Below, in pieces: positions 12,257 through 24,426 of a stretch of 64,000 nt of DNA. Within the stretch, counting starts at the first letter, position 1. Each line of letters opens with the position of its first letter. This DNA comes from Macrosoma leucophasiata (taxonomy: Eukaryota; Arthropoda; Insecta; Lepidoptera; Hedylidae). Position numbers and translations under genes: made by a program. The DNA is taken from positions 17,376,001 to 17,440,000 of the forward strand of contig JAWQUS010000007.1 in assembly GCA_036365455.1 (NCBI GenBank), written 5' to 3'. The notes beneath the pieces were generated by a model, which did not search any database, was not told the DNA's origin, and saw only the letters and a list, made by a program, of their open reading frames with translations.

Positions 12257-12345
12257 GTGGACTCCAGCAGCTCAGTTAGTAGAAGAGCGACTGGACTAGA
12301 CTAGGACTGGGTTCAAGTCTCGCCTGAAGTAAATTTTTCTATAAA
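12257..12345 (+). repeat. tRNA-derived SINE head
   Basis: A box A-like stretch (AGCTCAGTTAGTAGAAG from 12269) and a box B-like stretch (GGTTCAAGTCT at about 12310) are spaced as in a tRNA. CTGAAGT and a T-rich region follow. The acceptor and anticodon arms do not pair well, which argues for a SINE and against a functional tRNA gene. Confidence 0.55.
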
Positions 12346-13085
12346 AAAGTAGTTTACTCAATGTGATATTGTGACTTTGTGACAAATAATTCAATAAAAC
12401 GACACAACCATTAAAGGTTAATCAGTAAAATTTATCACTATAACATGCTAACTATTCTTTCTCTAAATGACTTCAGGGTTCAACTACAGAAGTTTCAAAC
12501 ACTGTTTCTAAGTGCGACACTTACTGACGTTCTTGGGTGGTTAGAAAGTCGACAACTATTCGGATATACCTGCAAACTGGCAATGTCAAACAAGCCGTGT
12601 TTGCACTCGGAGGTGAAATGCGGACCACAACGAGACCTTGACGGTTCAAGAAGCCTCGCCTAGTCGGCTGAGGGGTCTTTGCACCTGATTTATGGTCTCC
12701 CGAAACCACAGGGATTCAATGTGCCTTTGTTGCAATGCGTTTTTATTGAATAATAAAATTTCTTCTGGAAATGGAACGACTTTATAGGTCATAATTCCCT
12801 TTTAACGTTCGCTGTTTTAGTAAGCTATTATCACTCTAAGTAATAGATGCGCATTTCTATTTTTGTGTTTTTATTGCTGAATTGAAAATAAAACACGCTT
12901 AGATACCTACATTTTGTAACTGCATTGCGTGATTCTACTTTTATTGTTATTAATTGAGTGTTAGTACACAATTTTAACTAATTTTATTCAAGTCCTAAAT
13001 GTTGTTTTCTATATTATGATATTTAAAATTGTTGTATATATTTTCTGTATATCAAAAAATAGATATGTTAGGTACTGCGCATTAC

Positions 13086-13294
13086 CACATCGCGGTCACT
13101 CCGCGCAAAATTCCATACAAACGCTTAATTTGGTCTCTACTACACAGTATCAATCAGTGACGTGTACTTACACGTGCACCTGTGTGCGTAGCACGTAGGG
13201 AATACCAAACGTCGCCCATAAGAAGGGAGGAGATTGGGTGAGGCGGGGAAATCAGGCGGGACGTCGAAGTGTCCATTCTATAACATATTCTCTG
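13086..13294 (+). mobile_element. 209-bp element with 7-bp target duplication (family F)
   Basis: The segment is flanked by GCATTAC at 13079-13085 and 13295-13301. A second copy of the same sequence is at 53889-54124, inside another repeat. It has no obvious terminal inverted repeats and no coding potential. The class is unknown; a SINE-like retroposon is possible. Confidence 0.7.
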
Positions 13295-13349
13295 GCATTA
13301 CTCTACAACACTATTTACATTATCAAGTAGGTGTAAGACTTTTCACTTA

Positions 13350-13477
13350 CCCCCTTATTCATAAACGTATTTTAGCTAAAGTGTTGCTAATTTCTCCTGT
13401 CTTTTTCTAATTGCATTGACAAAGACAAAGCATTCTATAGCTAAAACGTATCTAATGTACGTTTATGAATAAAGAGG
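13350..13477. mobile_element. 128-bp MITE with TTA target duplication
   Basis: Imperfect inverted termini of about 20 bp (CCCCCTTATTCATAAACGTA against the reverse complement of TACGTTTATGAATAAAGAGG) are flanked by TTA at 13347-13349 and 13478-13480. A TTA duplication fits the PIF/Harbinger superfamily. The interior has no coding potential. Confidence 0.7.
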
Positions 13478-14272
13478 TTAGAATTTACTTAACATTTAAA
13501 TGCTGTTTGATAATTAGGCACATACTCTTAATTCAAATACAGACATCTAAATTTCTAAATGGCGTGACGACAATAACATAAAGGTAAAACACATTCGTGC
13601 TTAAGATAGTCATCTTTCGGTAAAATGTGAACATGAAGATAATGACTCGATGAATAATAATGAGGTTTGTAAGTGTGAATCATCAAATATATTTAAATTG
13701 TTATCAATTAAAAGCAATATAATAGCGATTTGAGTTGGGTAGATCCAGCCATATGGTGTGGTAGTAGCACGAGTTCAGTTCGGGCCACAAAAACCGATTA
13801 TTCTGTGTTACTAATCCTACATGAAAAGAATGAAAATTTTTAAGCGTTAGTAATTAACACTCAAAAAATCTTCTATTTTCGTCAAAAATGATTCGATTGT
13901 ACCAAATAAGAGCGAAATTTACAACTTTGAGTTGAAGTTCAACTTTACGTAACGTTATTATGTTATTTTGTTCCACAGGCGAGTTAAATTCTTTTTGTAT
14001 TATACAGTGAGCATTATTTTTTTGATTAGTAAGGATGTCCTTGAGTTCTGCGGATTTCACCCCTAGAATATGTTTTCCGAAAAATCGTTATCCAAACACC
14101 CATGTCCCCTAGTAGTTCGGATAATCGATGTATCTGTATTAGATTGATTTTGAAGTTAGTATAATTTTTGCAGAATATCACATATTTCTCTTTCTAGTTT
14201 TTTGTAATCTCTTCATCTGCGGGTAACTGAGAAACAATTGTTTTAACAATAGCACTGTTTATCTGATATTGT

Positions 14273-14328
14273 AGACTAACGTAATTATGAATTAAGATAA
14301 AAATCTATATACAAAATTACGTTAGTCT
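14273..14328. repeat. Short inverted repeat, 14-bp perfect arms
   Basis: AGACTAACGTAATT at 14273-14286 is the exact reverse complement of 14315-14328, with a 28-nt spacer. No function is assigned. Confidence 0.75.
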
Positions 14329-14728
14329 GTATCAATGAAAACTCAGACAGCTTTCGTGGCCACACGTTCATGTAAATTTGTCGGGCTCAATTGAAGTTAA
14401 TAGGAAAGTTCGGAGGGTGAGGATCGCCAGCTGACGTGAGGTGTGAGGGAATGTGACCCTCCCTTGTCACTCGACGACGGCTTCACAATTGATGGTCAAA
14501 TAAAAAAGTTCACGCTGATTACTGTTGTATGCCGTGACTGTACTATTTACTGGATTCTATTAAACACAATAAGCTGAATACTTTACTATTTATTTTATAT
14601 TTGAATATCACAGGGCAAACGCATGGTTATGGTTATGTTATTTTAAAGTTCGGTTGCACCAACAATTATTAGTTAAAGTTAATACAAAATTGTACATCCC
14701 TCTCTTAGTATAGTATTTAGATGTATCT

Positions 14729-14990
14729 ACTTATAATAATAATAATAATAATGGCAACCCCTAATACGTCCTACTGCTGGGCACGAGTCTCTCCCCTTTT
14801 TTGGGAGGAGGCCTGGAGCTTACTCCACCACGCTGATCCAATACGGGTTGGTGGAGATACGGGTTAGTGGCCAACCCGCTGTCGGATGTTTTCGAACCGC
14901 CCATAAGGCCTCCGACAAGGTTTGACTGCTATCTACTATCTATCGATAGCAACCGGGCCCGACAGCATAACGTGCCCTCCGAAGCACCTA
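14729..14990. repeat. Dispersed repeat (CTGCTGGGCACGAGTCTC family) after an AAT microsatellite
   Basis: An (AAT)n run leads into ATGGCAACCCCTAATACGTC and CTGCTGGGCACGAGTCTC. The same order recurs at 47070-47195 in a DPP-like intron. It resembles the 3' region of lepidopteran LINE/SINE families. No coding capacity. Confidence 0.55.
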
Positions 14991-15136
14991 CTTACTCATA
15001 CGAAATTAATATATTCATCGGTTCCTTCATAATTTGGTAAATATAGATTAGGTATTCCTCGTTGCTATTATAAATGTAGTTAGGTATCTGAACAATGTAA
15101 AGAATCATGTAGGCAACTCCAGAGACAAAGTTATAA

Positions 15137-16991
15137 CTTATACTTATAATAAATCTGTAGAAGTGTTAATTCTGTACATTAAAAATATTGAAAAAATTAA
15201 TACCAGGGGATGTTACGAGATCGATACCGAACACAAATATGTGATTAGAAATTTTTTTGTCTGTCTGTCTGTCTATCTATCTGTTTGTTCAAGCATCACA
15301 CAAAATCTACCGGTTCGATTACAGTGAAACTTGGTATTATTATACTTTAACCTTTGGCGCACAACACTGGGTACTTTTTATCCCGAAAAAATGTCTGTTT
15401 GTCTGTGTTTGTGCACCCTAATTTCAGAAACGCCTTATTCGATTTACTGTTTTCACTAATATATTGTGGTAAGTTTCACTTAACATTTAGTGTTTGTTAC
15501 ATGTGAATCGGTTGAGAAATAAAAAAGTAATGCCAATTTAAAGAATCATATCGAATATTTTTAAGCTATTCTGTATCTTAGTTCTATCTTTTAGGGGATA
15601 TCGTACCTAAAAGGTAAAAACGGACCCTACGGATTACTAATCGTCCGCTGTCTGTCTGTCTGTCTGTCAGTCCGTCCGTCCGACTGTCTGTCACCAGGCT
15701 GTATCTCATAAATAGTGATAGCTAGAAAGCTAATATTTTCATAAATTATGTATTTCTGTTACCGCAATAAAAACAAAATGAATTACAAAAATAAGAAAAT
15801 GAAAATGTTAAGGGGTCCAAGGGGGCATACAATACATGTGTTTTTTTGCCTATATTTTTTGCTCGATAATAACGGTAGCAAGTAGGCCCTTAAATTTTCA
15901 CAGAATTTTTTGATCTTATTTTATATTACCTTCCATAATAATAAATCTATACAAATAAATAAAATAGGAGTGTCTGTTTGTAATATTAAAATAAACGCTT
16001 TTACGCTTTTTTTACTAAATGCATATGTATGTATACACGGTACATATACGAAAACATTTTTTACGATTTTTGTCTGTCTATCTGTCTGTTTGGCGGGGCT
16101 AATCTTGGGAACGGCTGGACCGATTTTGACGGGACTTTTATCTCAATTCAATTCAATTCAATTCAATAATTTATTTGCATTCTGCAATGGTAGTGCGTTG
16201 GACAATAATAATATAAGTATCTCATTACAGACCCATTTGGGCACAGCAAAGTTATATAATAGTTATAATAGGAGAGGAGAGGTTGTTCAAAGATATAGCA
16301 AATATTTTACAATTTATCGTCAAAATATTCTTTTATAATATAATAACATTTTTTAACAAGCATGTTTTTTAGATTCTTAAGAAATATTTTATTTTTAATT
16401 TCGCATTTTAACGATTCCGGTAATTTATTAAATGTTTTAATGGCCATAACATAGGGACTGGATGTATGTAAAGTGAGCCTGGAATTTGGTAACATTAGTC
16501 TGTTTTTATTACGTATTGAATAATTGCTTTGAAATTCTTGTCGGTGTTTAAAAATGGTTGGATTTTTTTGAACAAATTTACAAATTTCGAAAATATATTA
16601 TATAGAAGGTAAAGTCAGTATTTTGAGGTCTTGAAAATGGGGTCGGCAGCTTTCTGTTTCTCCATACATCCATACATACATACATACCTGCATACAAATA
16701 AGTAGAATTGGAGTGTATCCGACTTTGACGGGACTTCCACGGGTAGGTAGCTGATGTAATAAGGAGTAACTTAGGCTACTTTTATCTCCATAAAACCATA
16801 CATTCATACCTACATACCCACATACAAATAAATAGAATTTGAGTGTCTCCGATTTTGACGGGACTTTCACTGGCAGATAGCTAATGTAATAAGGAGTAAC
16901 TTAGGCTACTTTTATACTAGCTGGGCCCGCTAGGGTAGATACTGAACAATCATATTTTTTCTCACGTGGACAAAGTCGCGGGCACAGCTAG
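15137..16991 (+). mobile_element. Helitron family A, full-length copy split by a nested LINE
   Basis: The outline matches the intact 1,271-bp copy at 50877-52147 read in reverse: TATACTTATAATAAATCTG at the start, tracts of GTCT, and an end in GTCGCGGGCACAGCTAG. The interior is interrupted at about 16144-16658 by a LINE tail. The 5' TC is mutated. It is non-autonomous, since no Rep/helicase frame is present. Confidence 0.65.
16144..16658 (-). mobile_element. LINE 3' end nested in the Helitron
   Basis: A minus-strand frame at 16307-16495 has the look of a non-LTR reverse-transcriptase C-terminus (AIKTFNKLPESLKCEIKNK, LKNLKNMLVKKCYY). Its 3' end is a (GAATT)n tail, seen on + as (AATTC)n at 16144-16165. 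The Helitron sequence resumes right after it, so the LINE arrived later. Confidence 0.6.
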
Positions 16992-17012
16992 TAATAGATA
17001 ATACTAAAAAAA

Positions 17013-17234
17013 TTGGTCGGAAATGACTGGGCTGTACCATCTGAACGGAACACGATAGCGCTGAAGTTTTTTTTTCTGGGCGCTTTAGTGACGGAGGTCA
17101 CCACATTAAATGGTACTATCGTGTTCCGGTCAGGCGGCAATGTACGGCACTGTAATTTCCCACTCAGAGGGATAACACCTTTGCCGCCGCAATTTGCGGA
17201 TGAATTGTCACCTAAGTCAACGCATCTACATTGA
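17013..17234 (+). mobile_element. Retroposon family B, rearranged fragment
   Basis: Blocks ACTATCGTGTTCCGGTCAGG, CAATGTACGG and TGTAATTTCC match family B copies. An extra short piece (GAACGGAACACGATAGCGCTG) near 17040 is an inverted fragment of the same block, so the copy is rearranged. Confidence 0.5.
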
Positions 17235-17299
17235 TGATGAGTAAAACTATAATATTTCTCGTCGTCATTCACGTTAACTGTAAGCTTGTTTGCCATATC

Positions 17300-18197
17300 A
17301 AAATATTTCATCGATTAAAGTTTCAAAATCCAAAATAAAACTGCTATCAAAAAATTAAAAAAAAATTGAGACTGGCAAAGGACGCAAGTTCATACAGCCT
17401 TGTTAGAATAGAAGAATTATTGCAAGAAAAATTTGTTTGGTTTTTAAATGGAGTATTTGATTTAATCAGATTTATTAAAGTATTAAATTAGCCTTTTTTA
17501 CACGGCACAAAATAGTAATCTTTCTGATTTTTCAACAGCAAACACTTTGATAGTTTGAGAGGACTAACTGAATTTAGAAATAAATAGACGACGCGTGGAG
17601 TGGTACTAACCCTCTTTTTAGTAAACATCGACCTATTGTTATGTCACTACCCTTCTTTTGAATAGCATTTTTGAACAACGTGAGGTTCACAGTAGGTATA
17701 CTGTAAATATCACATAAAACAATGAATATTCCAAAAATCTGAATGAATTACTTATTTCATTCTGCCTGGGTATTAATTAATCCAATTAAAGTTACTGGGA
17801 ACCGAAACAAACATACCTACCTACTTATTTAAAAAAAAGTAGGTTCTTAGGTTCAAATTTTAAATAAATGAATTTAGAATAACTGCTTATATAATTGGAA
17901 TTTGGGAAGTGAGTTTTACTTTGTTCGTACTCCACAAAATTATTTTTTAAATCGTCTTTAAAATAAAATTAAGTAGGTAAGTTGTTTCTTAAATTTATAA
18001 TCATCAAGATTCTGGATATAATAGGTAGTAAAATCCTGCCTAGATACTAGGTATTATTTTAAATCACCTTTAAAAATATGCATCGTAATTATCTTACGAC
18101 AGGATTATGATTACATAGTCAGGAACAGTAGCGCGAACTGGGAGGCCAGGTGCTTTAAGAGATTACTTTAATATTAGCGTCAAAGTATCCTGCGTAC
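17300..18197. other. Noncoding DNA, nothing recognised
   Basis: A+T-rich with short open frames only. Confidence 0.45.
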
Positions 18198-18205
18198 GTC
18201 GTGTG

Positions 18206-19348
18206 TAGGGTTGCCACCTTTTTTTCTGCAATTAAAGTACATTGGTTATTATAGGTAAGAAAAAAAAGTACATTGAATCAAAATTAAGTATTTTGTATTT
18301 CTCTGTATTTTTATTTTAAAAATATATTTTTTATTTTTTTTGCAATTTGTAGCAAAGAACAATGGCGAAAATGTATGTGTAAAAAGTTGAAGCGTATTTA
18401 TGAACCATTTGCACAGATCGTATTTAAATATTTTTCTACGTTTTTTGAACAAATTAAGGAATTTCATAAAAGGCTAGGTTAAAAACCAAAAATAAAAAGA
18501 ATTTAATTGAACATTATTTATGCGAAATATCGATTCCAAAATCGATGTTGTATATGAACATATTGCTATATATTGTGTATACTATAACAGATACTAAGAA
18601 AGTAATTTTATTTCTTTATACTATTACTTTTCGTATATATAACTAGATTTAATCAATCATAATCATTCCTGAATATGAGGTCTCCAGTTTGACATTCAAT
18701 TCAATTTAATCAATGTGATTGATATATAATCGATATCGATTCATTTGTAATCTGTCCGATGTCTGTCATTCAGTGCTAGTGTTATCTGTTACTTCTGTCA
18801 GATTCTATCACTCTTTGCGGTGTATTGTTTTGTATGTGGTGTTTTCTTCGATTATTTAGGATTTTTTTTAATTTTAGGACTGTTTGTATACTTATAGATA
18901 TTGCTCTTCTTGTGTCGGAAGTAGCCGATTTTTCCGAAAGATTCCGAATTTGCTTCACAACTTGATATCAGTAACAAAACCTATAAAACTTTTAACTTAT
19001 TTATATTTTTTTCCTGGGTGTTTTGACGAAAAAACTGTATATCACGCAACTCAGGAATTGATGTTGAATAATTAGCAATATTTTTGAGCTGAAGACAGGG
19101 AGTATTTCACTGACATAAAAACATGTATGGGATTTCGCCATTGTTCTTTGTGTCCCGGCTAAACAATTGCACAGTATCTTTACAATCGATAATTTTTGTT
19201 TAACGAAAAAATACTTAGGATTAAATTCACAAACAAATCAAATCATGCAAAATAAAGTATTTATATAAAGTATTTCTCATAGAGTATAGAGTACAATTGC
19301 TTGAAATAACGTACAATACTTTATTATAAGGTACGGGTGGCAACCCTA
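18206..19348. mobile_element. 1.14-kb TIR transposon with 8-bp target duplication (hAT-like)
   Basis: Perfect 13-bp terminal inverted repeats TAGGGTTGCCACC...GGTGGCAACCCTA are flanked on both sides by GTCGTGTG (18198-18205 and 19349-19356). An 8-bp duplication fits hAT, though P-type elements also make 8 bp. The interior is A+T-rich; the frames at 18249-18467 (-) and 18884-19075 (+) show no transposase motif I can recognise, so it looks non-autonomous or internally decayed. The intact duplication suggests a fairly recent insertion. Confidence 0.85.
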
Positions 19349-19356
19349 GTCGTGTG

Positions 19357-20245
19357 GTAGCATCATTAGCGTCTTGAGGGTGTCCAATAAGCGATATAAG
19401 TTGTAATATCCTTTTCATAATTAATTATACCAAGGATGTTCATGCGTGACATCATGATATTGTTACTTAGCATGTTTTTTTGAACTCCGGTGATGGAGCA
19501 TTAGGCCGCAGACACTAACACAATCATTATCTAACCAACGTATCTATAGAGATTCAGCATTCTTTTATGACAATTTACAAATTGTGAGGCTTTGGACTAG
19601 GAGTGATACTCCTGTATTCTGTAAGTATACCTACTGTAAACACCTGAGATTACTATTGTTATAACATCTAGACTTGTTTTTCCTATGTACTAAAATGTTA
19701 ATAACAACATATTTATGTGTCATCTGGTGATGTCAATATTTACAACAGTAAAAAACGCTCACACTTACAGCCCACACTAGATTAAACCTGAGTCGTGTTA
19801 AACGCACAACACACACACTGACATATACCTACACCCGCAACAAACATCTGCAGACTATATAGGTACTATATGGGAATGAGCCCTACAGAACAATATAGGT
19901 ACTCACAAGGAGTTGAGCTCGCGAGTCTCAGATCAAGCGTTTGTCACACATCGCGGGACCAATTACGCTGAGGTCACCCGGGTAGATCTGGGGTGAAGTA
20001 GAATGGGTCAGGTATCCGGGTACAAGTACTCTCATCATCATCATCACTTAATTCGAAAGCACTCCCCTTGCTGGATACAAGCCTTCCCTAAGAGGCCCAC
20101 AATAGTGATTTGCATAATTAGGCTAGAGCATGCCATGCTTGGCATGAGGATTGAGCCCTGTCTCAGGGGACCCATTTGCATTTTGTGTAAGTTCAGTTCC
20201 TCCGGTTTTTGTGACTACTTTCTCTTCAAACCTATATTTTTTGTA
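19357..20245. other. Noncoding DNA with LINE-tail-like stretch near 20030-20110
   Basis: An ATC-type microsatellite (20030-20045) is followed by a sequence resembling a reverse-oriented RTE-type LINE 3' end. No gene is supported. Confidence 0.35.
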
Positions 20246-20253
20246 TTTGTAGG

Positions 20254-20563
20254 CAGGGGCGGATTTGATATGTTGGCTGCCCTAGGCCTATGAAAGATTT
20301 GCCCCTCTGTGCTGTAAAGCATAAAGAACAGTAACTATAGAAATTAAATAATATGTATAAAAAAAAACGATAGTCAGTAAGTGATTCAATGAATTGTTCT
20401 AATAATCGTAATTGCCATACATGCATTTTTTTTCGCAAGATGCTATATACCTACAAGTATGCGCGTAGGCAACTACATAAAAAAAACGACCAAATTTTGC
20501 CGCCCCCTAAATTTTGCCGTCCTAGGCCCGGGCCTACTCGGCTTATAGGGAAACCCGCCCCTG
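20254..20563. mobile_element. 310-bp hAT-type MITE with 8-bp target duplication
   Basis: Inverted termini CAGGGGCGGATTT...AAACCCGCCCCTG (one mismatch over 13 bp) are flanked by TTTGTAGG at 20246-20253 and 20564-20571. A CAGGGGCGG terminus with an 8-bp duplication is typical of hAT elements. The open frames inside cover the G+C-rich ends and are not genes. Confidence 0.85.
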
Positions 20564-20571
20564 TTTGTAGG

Positions 20572-22557
20572 CCGATAAGTATTTTCATATTTATTTTCAT
20601 AGCTATGAAACAAATGTTGCTCAAGGTTTTTTCCTGTAGGTATAGTGTTCGTATATGGAATTTCCCAGATTTCCCCACAGTTGAAAAAACACACTCATAT
20701 CTTATAGATAAGGCAAATAATGTAAATGTAAATAGGTAGATACTTTGATTAGGTACCTACCAATTGGTACTTGTATTAGTCTGAAGCAATAATGGTATAG
20801 TGACGTATGTTTTGTAACCTGGGATTGTTTGTCCGATGTTCATTGGAAGGTTTTCTGATCATTCGTGACTGGGCTTGTCGCGGATTAAAATCTTGAACGA
20901 AATCAACATTTATCCCCACTTCTCTGAAAAATCCTTAAACATTTTCTGTAATTAAAATTTAAAGAAGTTGTAAACATCTTCCCTATTTTGTTTATTTTTA
21001 CTAGCTGTCCCAGCGAAAACTTTGTATCGTCTAATGATATATAAAAATGAAAAATGTTTATTGATTGTTATCAATGTGGACAAAGTTTTGCCAATATTAG
21101 TGAAACATGCCAGTTTACTCAATTTGTCAACGACAGCTAAGATTCCAAGACCACCATAACCTGAACACCTTAACAACGGGCGTGTGGCATTGCCAGCTGT
21201 AAGATTAGGATCTGTTTGGGACACGTGGTCCGGTGTCAACGCAGCACGCGTTGGAAACGGTTGATGTTTTGACGTGGTGTTTTTTGTTACACGGGTCATT
21301 GGTAAGTCACAAACACAGAAACCATTTATTTTACAAAAAACGTGTATTCCAATTTCAAGTTTGTTGATCAACGGATTCGTGATGTATGTTTTATTACGAC
21401 TATTTGTTTAAGTAGGTACTTACCATAGAAATCTAAATAATTGAAGAAATGGGTAAGTACTTATAGGATTTCATTCGACGGTTTAATAAGTAGTAGATAT
21501 TTTTTACATTACGTTAAACAAACAAAAACGAATTTATTTACTTCATGAGAGTGGTAAATAGTCGTAGATTCATAGTCGTCATATCAGCCTCCAAATGTGT
21601 AGATAAAACTAAGATGAATCAATACAGATGCCTTGCCAATACCTATTGGACACAAATCACCTAAGTTGTTTTGTATACAATATTGACGATATATGTTGTG
21701 ACTGATGAGAACTTCTTCCCAATTACTTATTTTTAGTGGGAAGTAAATATTTAATATAAAGTGTCGTAGGTTAATTACAATAGTATCTAACCGGGACATG
21801 TCAGCGAAGTGGATAGAGGGCGCATGTGTCGTTCAAGTAATGAGTCAAATGCGACGTTGGAAAAAAATTGAAATGGAACAGTTCTAATCTGAATTAAACA
21901 TACCGTGTAATATTACGAGCATTGTAGATGAATAAATAAATAAATACGACAGATGTTGTATATTAAATTGTAACCCATCAAATCATAATGTCTCTTAAGA
22001 TTAATTGAACAGGTACTCGGGAAACCAGCTGTTTTTGCTTGTTTTTTGCAAGTACAAGGTCTCAAATGAAAATAATGTGTTTTTATCGTGTCTTAGATTC
22101 TACTAACCATTAGAAATGAAATTTAATAAGGCTCAGATTAAATATAAGACCTTTTTAATTTTATGTTAGTGATAACAAAATTAATGTTAACGTAGGCTTT
22201 TACGTGGATCGTTAAAATTATAGGAAAATACTAGATTTAGTTTCTATGGTCATAACGCAGCTGCAGCAGCCACCTGCCACTTCACCTATCTAATGCAGTT
22301 TATAGGGAATCTCGTACATTCACATAAACTAACTAAGACAATAATACACCCACGAGTGGTACTTGCCTCTCTTCTTTATAAGGATTAGGATTTATTTTCA
22401 TCGTTATATTCGTTTCCACATACATTGTTGTTCGTCGCCTCGTCGTACTACTTAATAGTTATAAAAAATAGTTTAATTTATTTGATAGTCCACGTACGTC
22501 CTTACCTGCATGGACTATTATCATCAAATTAATTGAATAGGCGTAGAAACAACTAAG
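20572..22557. other. Noncoding DNA with a Helitron end at 21003 and an unassigned minus-strand frame
   Basis: CTAGCTGTCCCAGCGAAAAC at 21003 looks like a minus-strand Helitron terminus. A G+C-richer stretch at about 21120-21300 is covered by a 139-codon minus-strand frame (20952-21371) without recognised motifs; it may be a decayed coding relic. The remainder shows nothing. Confidence 0.35.
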
Positions 22558-22853
22558 TGCCCGCGATTTAGCCCGCGTGAAAATTTATGATTGTTCTATA
22601 TCTATGCGGGCGAAGCCATGGGCGCGGCTAGTATAAAAGTAGCCTAAGTTATTCCTTACATAAGCCATCTGCAAGTGAAAGTCCCGTCGAAATCGGTCCA
22701 GCCGTTCTCGAGATTAGCCCCAACAAACAGACAGACAGACAGATGGGCAGACAGACAGACAGACAAAAATTGTAAAAAATGTTGTTTTAGGTATATGTAC
22801 AAAGCGGTTATTTTTATATTACAAACACACTCCAATTTTATTTATTTGTATAG
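22558..22853 (-). mobile_element. Helitron family A, partial copy
   Basis: The shared order is GCGGCTAGT, AAAAGTAGCCTAAGTT, GTGAAAGTCCCGTC, a (CAGA)n tract, then ACACTCCAATTTTATTTATT. It matches 50900-51355. Only the 3' part of the element is present. Confidence 0.6.
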
Positions 22854-23280
22854 ATCATTGATATACAAAAATGGTATAGATGTATAGATTAGTGAATGGA
22901 AAAATTTGTATTGATTAAAATTGACAACGAATCGATGTAAACATTGGAAAGGATAATTTACAACACATAGAAAACAAAAAAAGAGAAGCTTAATAATGTG
23001 TCATAGAATCCAAAAATACAAAGCAAAACAGTGGCTGATTATAGGCCTGGGAATGGAATAATCATGACGAGCATAGCACGGCGTGGCGCCTTCTCGGATA
23101 ACACCTGTCCGTAGGCCTCGGCCAGCCGCTCGTGATCGGATTGCATTAAAATTAATGAGGATACTTAGATAAATAGCGACATCATAACCAAGGTTCTGTA
23201 TAAATTGTATTTTTGTTTGTTATAAATATTTTTCTTTACATATTTTATAGTATGAGTATGATTTATGAATATGTTTATTA

Positions 23281-23440
23281 CTAGCTGTGCCTGCGACTTT
23301 GTTCGTGTAGAATAGTGACTTTGGGACTTTGGGCAGCGCTTTTGGATATAAATTGTAAGTAGCTAAAAAAAATACTTTACAGTAATGCTCTGTACACGAT
23401 ATTAGACGTTTGGCCATTGGGGATAAAAGCACACAGTCTG
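23281..23440 (-). mobile_element. Helitron 3' end fragment
   Basis: CTAGCTGTGCCTGCGACTTT at 23282 is close to the family A terminus, but the sequence behind it differs. It is probably a related non-autonomous family, truncated. Confidence 0.4.
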
Positions 23441-23727
23441 CTAGGATTGCGAAAAATTGCTAATTATGTGTTTAAACGCTCGGTCGTGTAAGTACCTACA
23501 AACGTCCATCCTACGCTGAACCGTATTTTCGAAATAAACATTTTAAACTTCAATGCATAATATTTTTTTATAGACAATTATTATAAAGTTTCAGTCAATT
23601 AGTGCTACTGACAGATAATGAAAAATGAAAAAAAAAAAATGTCTACACATACCTAATAAATATGCACTCCGTAAGTGCCGGCAGAAGTGAAAAATTGAAT
23701 ACTAACGTTGTGTTTTTATAACCAATA

Positions 23728-24233
23728 ATGCCACTAACACCATCACCACTATCACCATCATCGTCACCACCTCCACCGTCACCACCACCACTGTCACCAC
23801 TACCACCTCCACCACCGCCACCACCACAAACGCCACCAACGCCATCCACACCACCACCAACACCAACATCATCAAACATCTACGCCACCAATGCCACCAA
23901 TGACACCAACGCCACCAAAACCACCACCCCTACCATAACCAATGCCACCAACGCATCCAAAACTACCAACAACATCACCAACGTCACCAATGCCACAATC
24001 GCCACTAAAAACACCACCACCCCCAGAGTCACCAACAACACCTACGCCACCAACGACACCACCACCACCACCACCACAACCTCAACCACTACCAACACCA
24101 CCAAAGCCAGCAACGCCACTAACGCCACCAATACCATTACCACCATCACCACCATCGCCACCACCATCACCACCACCACCACCACCATCACCATCACCAC
24201 CACCGCCACCACCATCACCATCATCATCATAAC
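23728..24233. repeat. ACC/CCA-type trinucleotide microsatellite
   Basis: About 500 bp of imperfect CCA/CAT triplets with AACGCCACC-like interspersions gives low-complexity open frames in several frames on both strands (Thr/Pro-rich on +, Gly/Val-rich on -). None has unique flanking protein sequence, so I call it simple repeat. Confidence 0.9.
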
Positions 24234-24239
24234 AAACAT

Positions 24240-24420
24240 CTGAAAGACGTCCATCCGTCTCCGCTGGACAAAGCCTTGCCCAAAGATGCTCGTGACAGTG
24301 TTCAGCGTCAAAGGGAAAGAATGTGCCATAATTGCCACGCTTGGCATGCTGATTGGTGATCATAGTGGCGATTGTTTTATACCGGGACGCTGCTATGCGG
24401 TATGCTTAATGTTACTAACA
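24240..24420 (-). mobile_element. LINE/SINE tail family C
   Basis: Reverse-complement match to 29620-29760, sharing CATGCCAAGCGTGGC and a CAGC...GACATCT-like end. The family is also seen at 63462-63530. The end resembles RTE-type 3' tails. Confidence 0.5.
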
Positions 24421-24426
24421 GAGAAA

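Noticed and set aside
12257..12330. Functional tRNA gene
   Set aside because: Boxes A and B are present but the arms do not pair, and the sequence continues into a SINE-like body.
15250..15290. GTCT/CAGA tracts as a CRISPR-like or telomeric array
   Set aside because: They are simple-sequence tracts inside Helitron family A and recur at matching places in every copy.
20389..20739. Open frames on both strands at 20.4-20.7 kb
   Set aside because: They span the right terminus of the 310-bp hAT-type MITE and unrelated flank.
23728..24363. Thr/Pro-rich or Gly-rich proteins over the triplet repeat
   Set aside because: Low-complexity translations of an ACC/CAT microsatellite, open in several frames on both strands with no unique flanking protein sequence.
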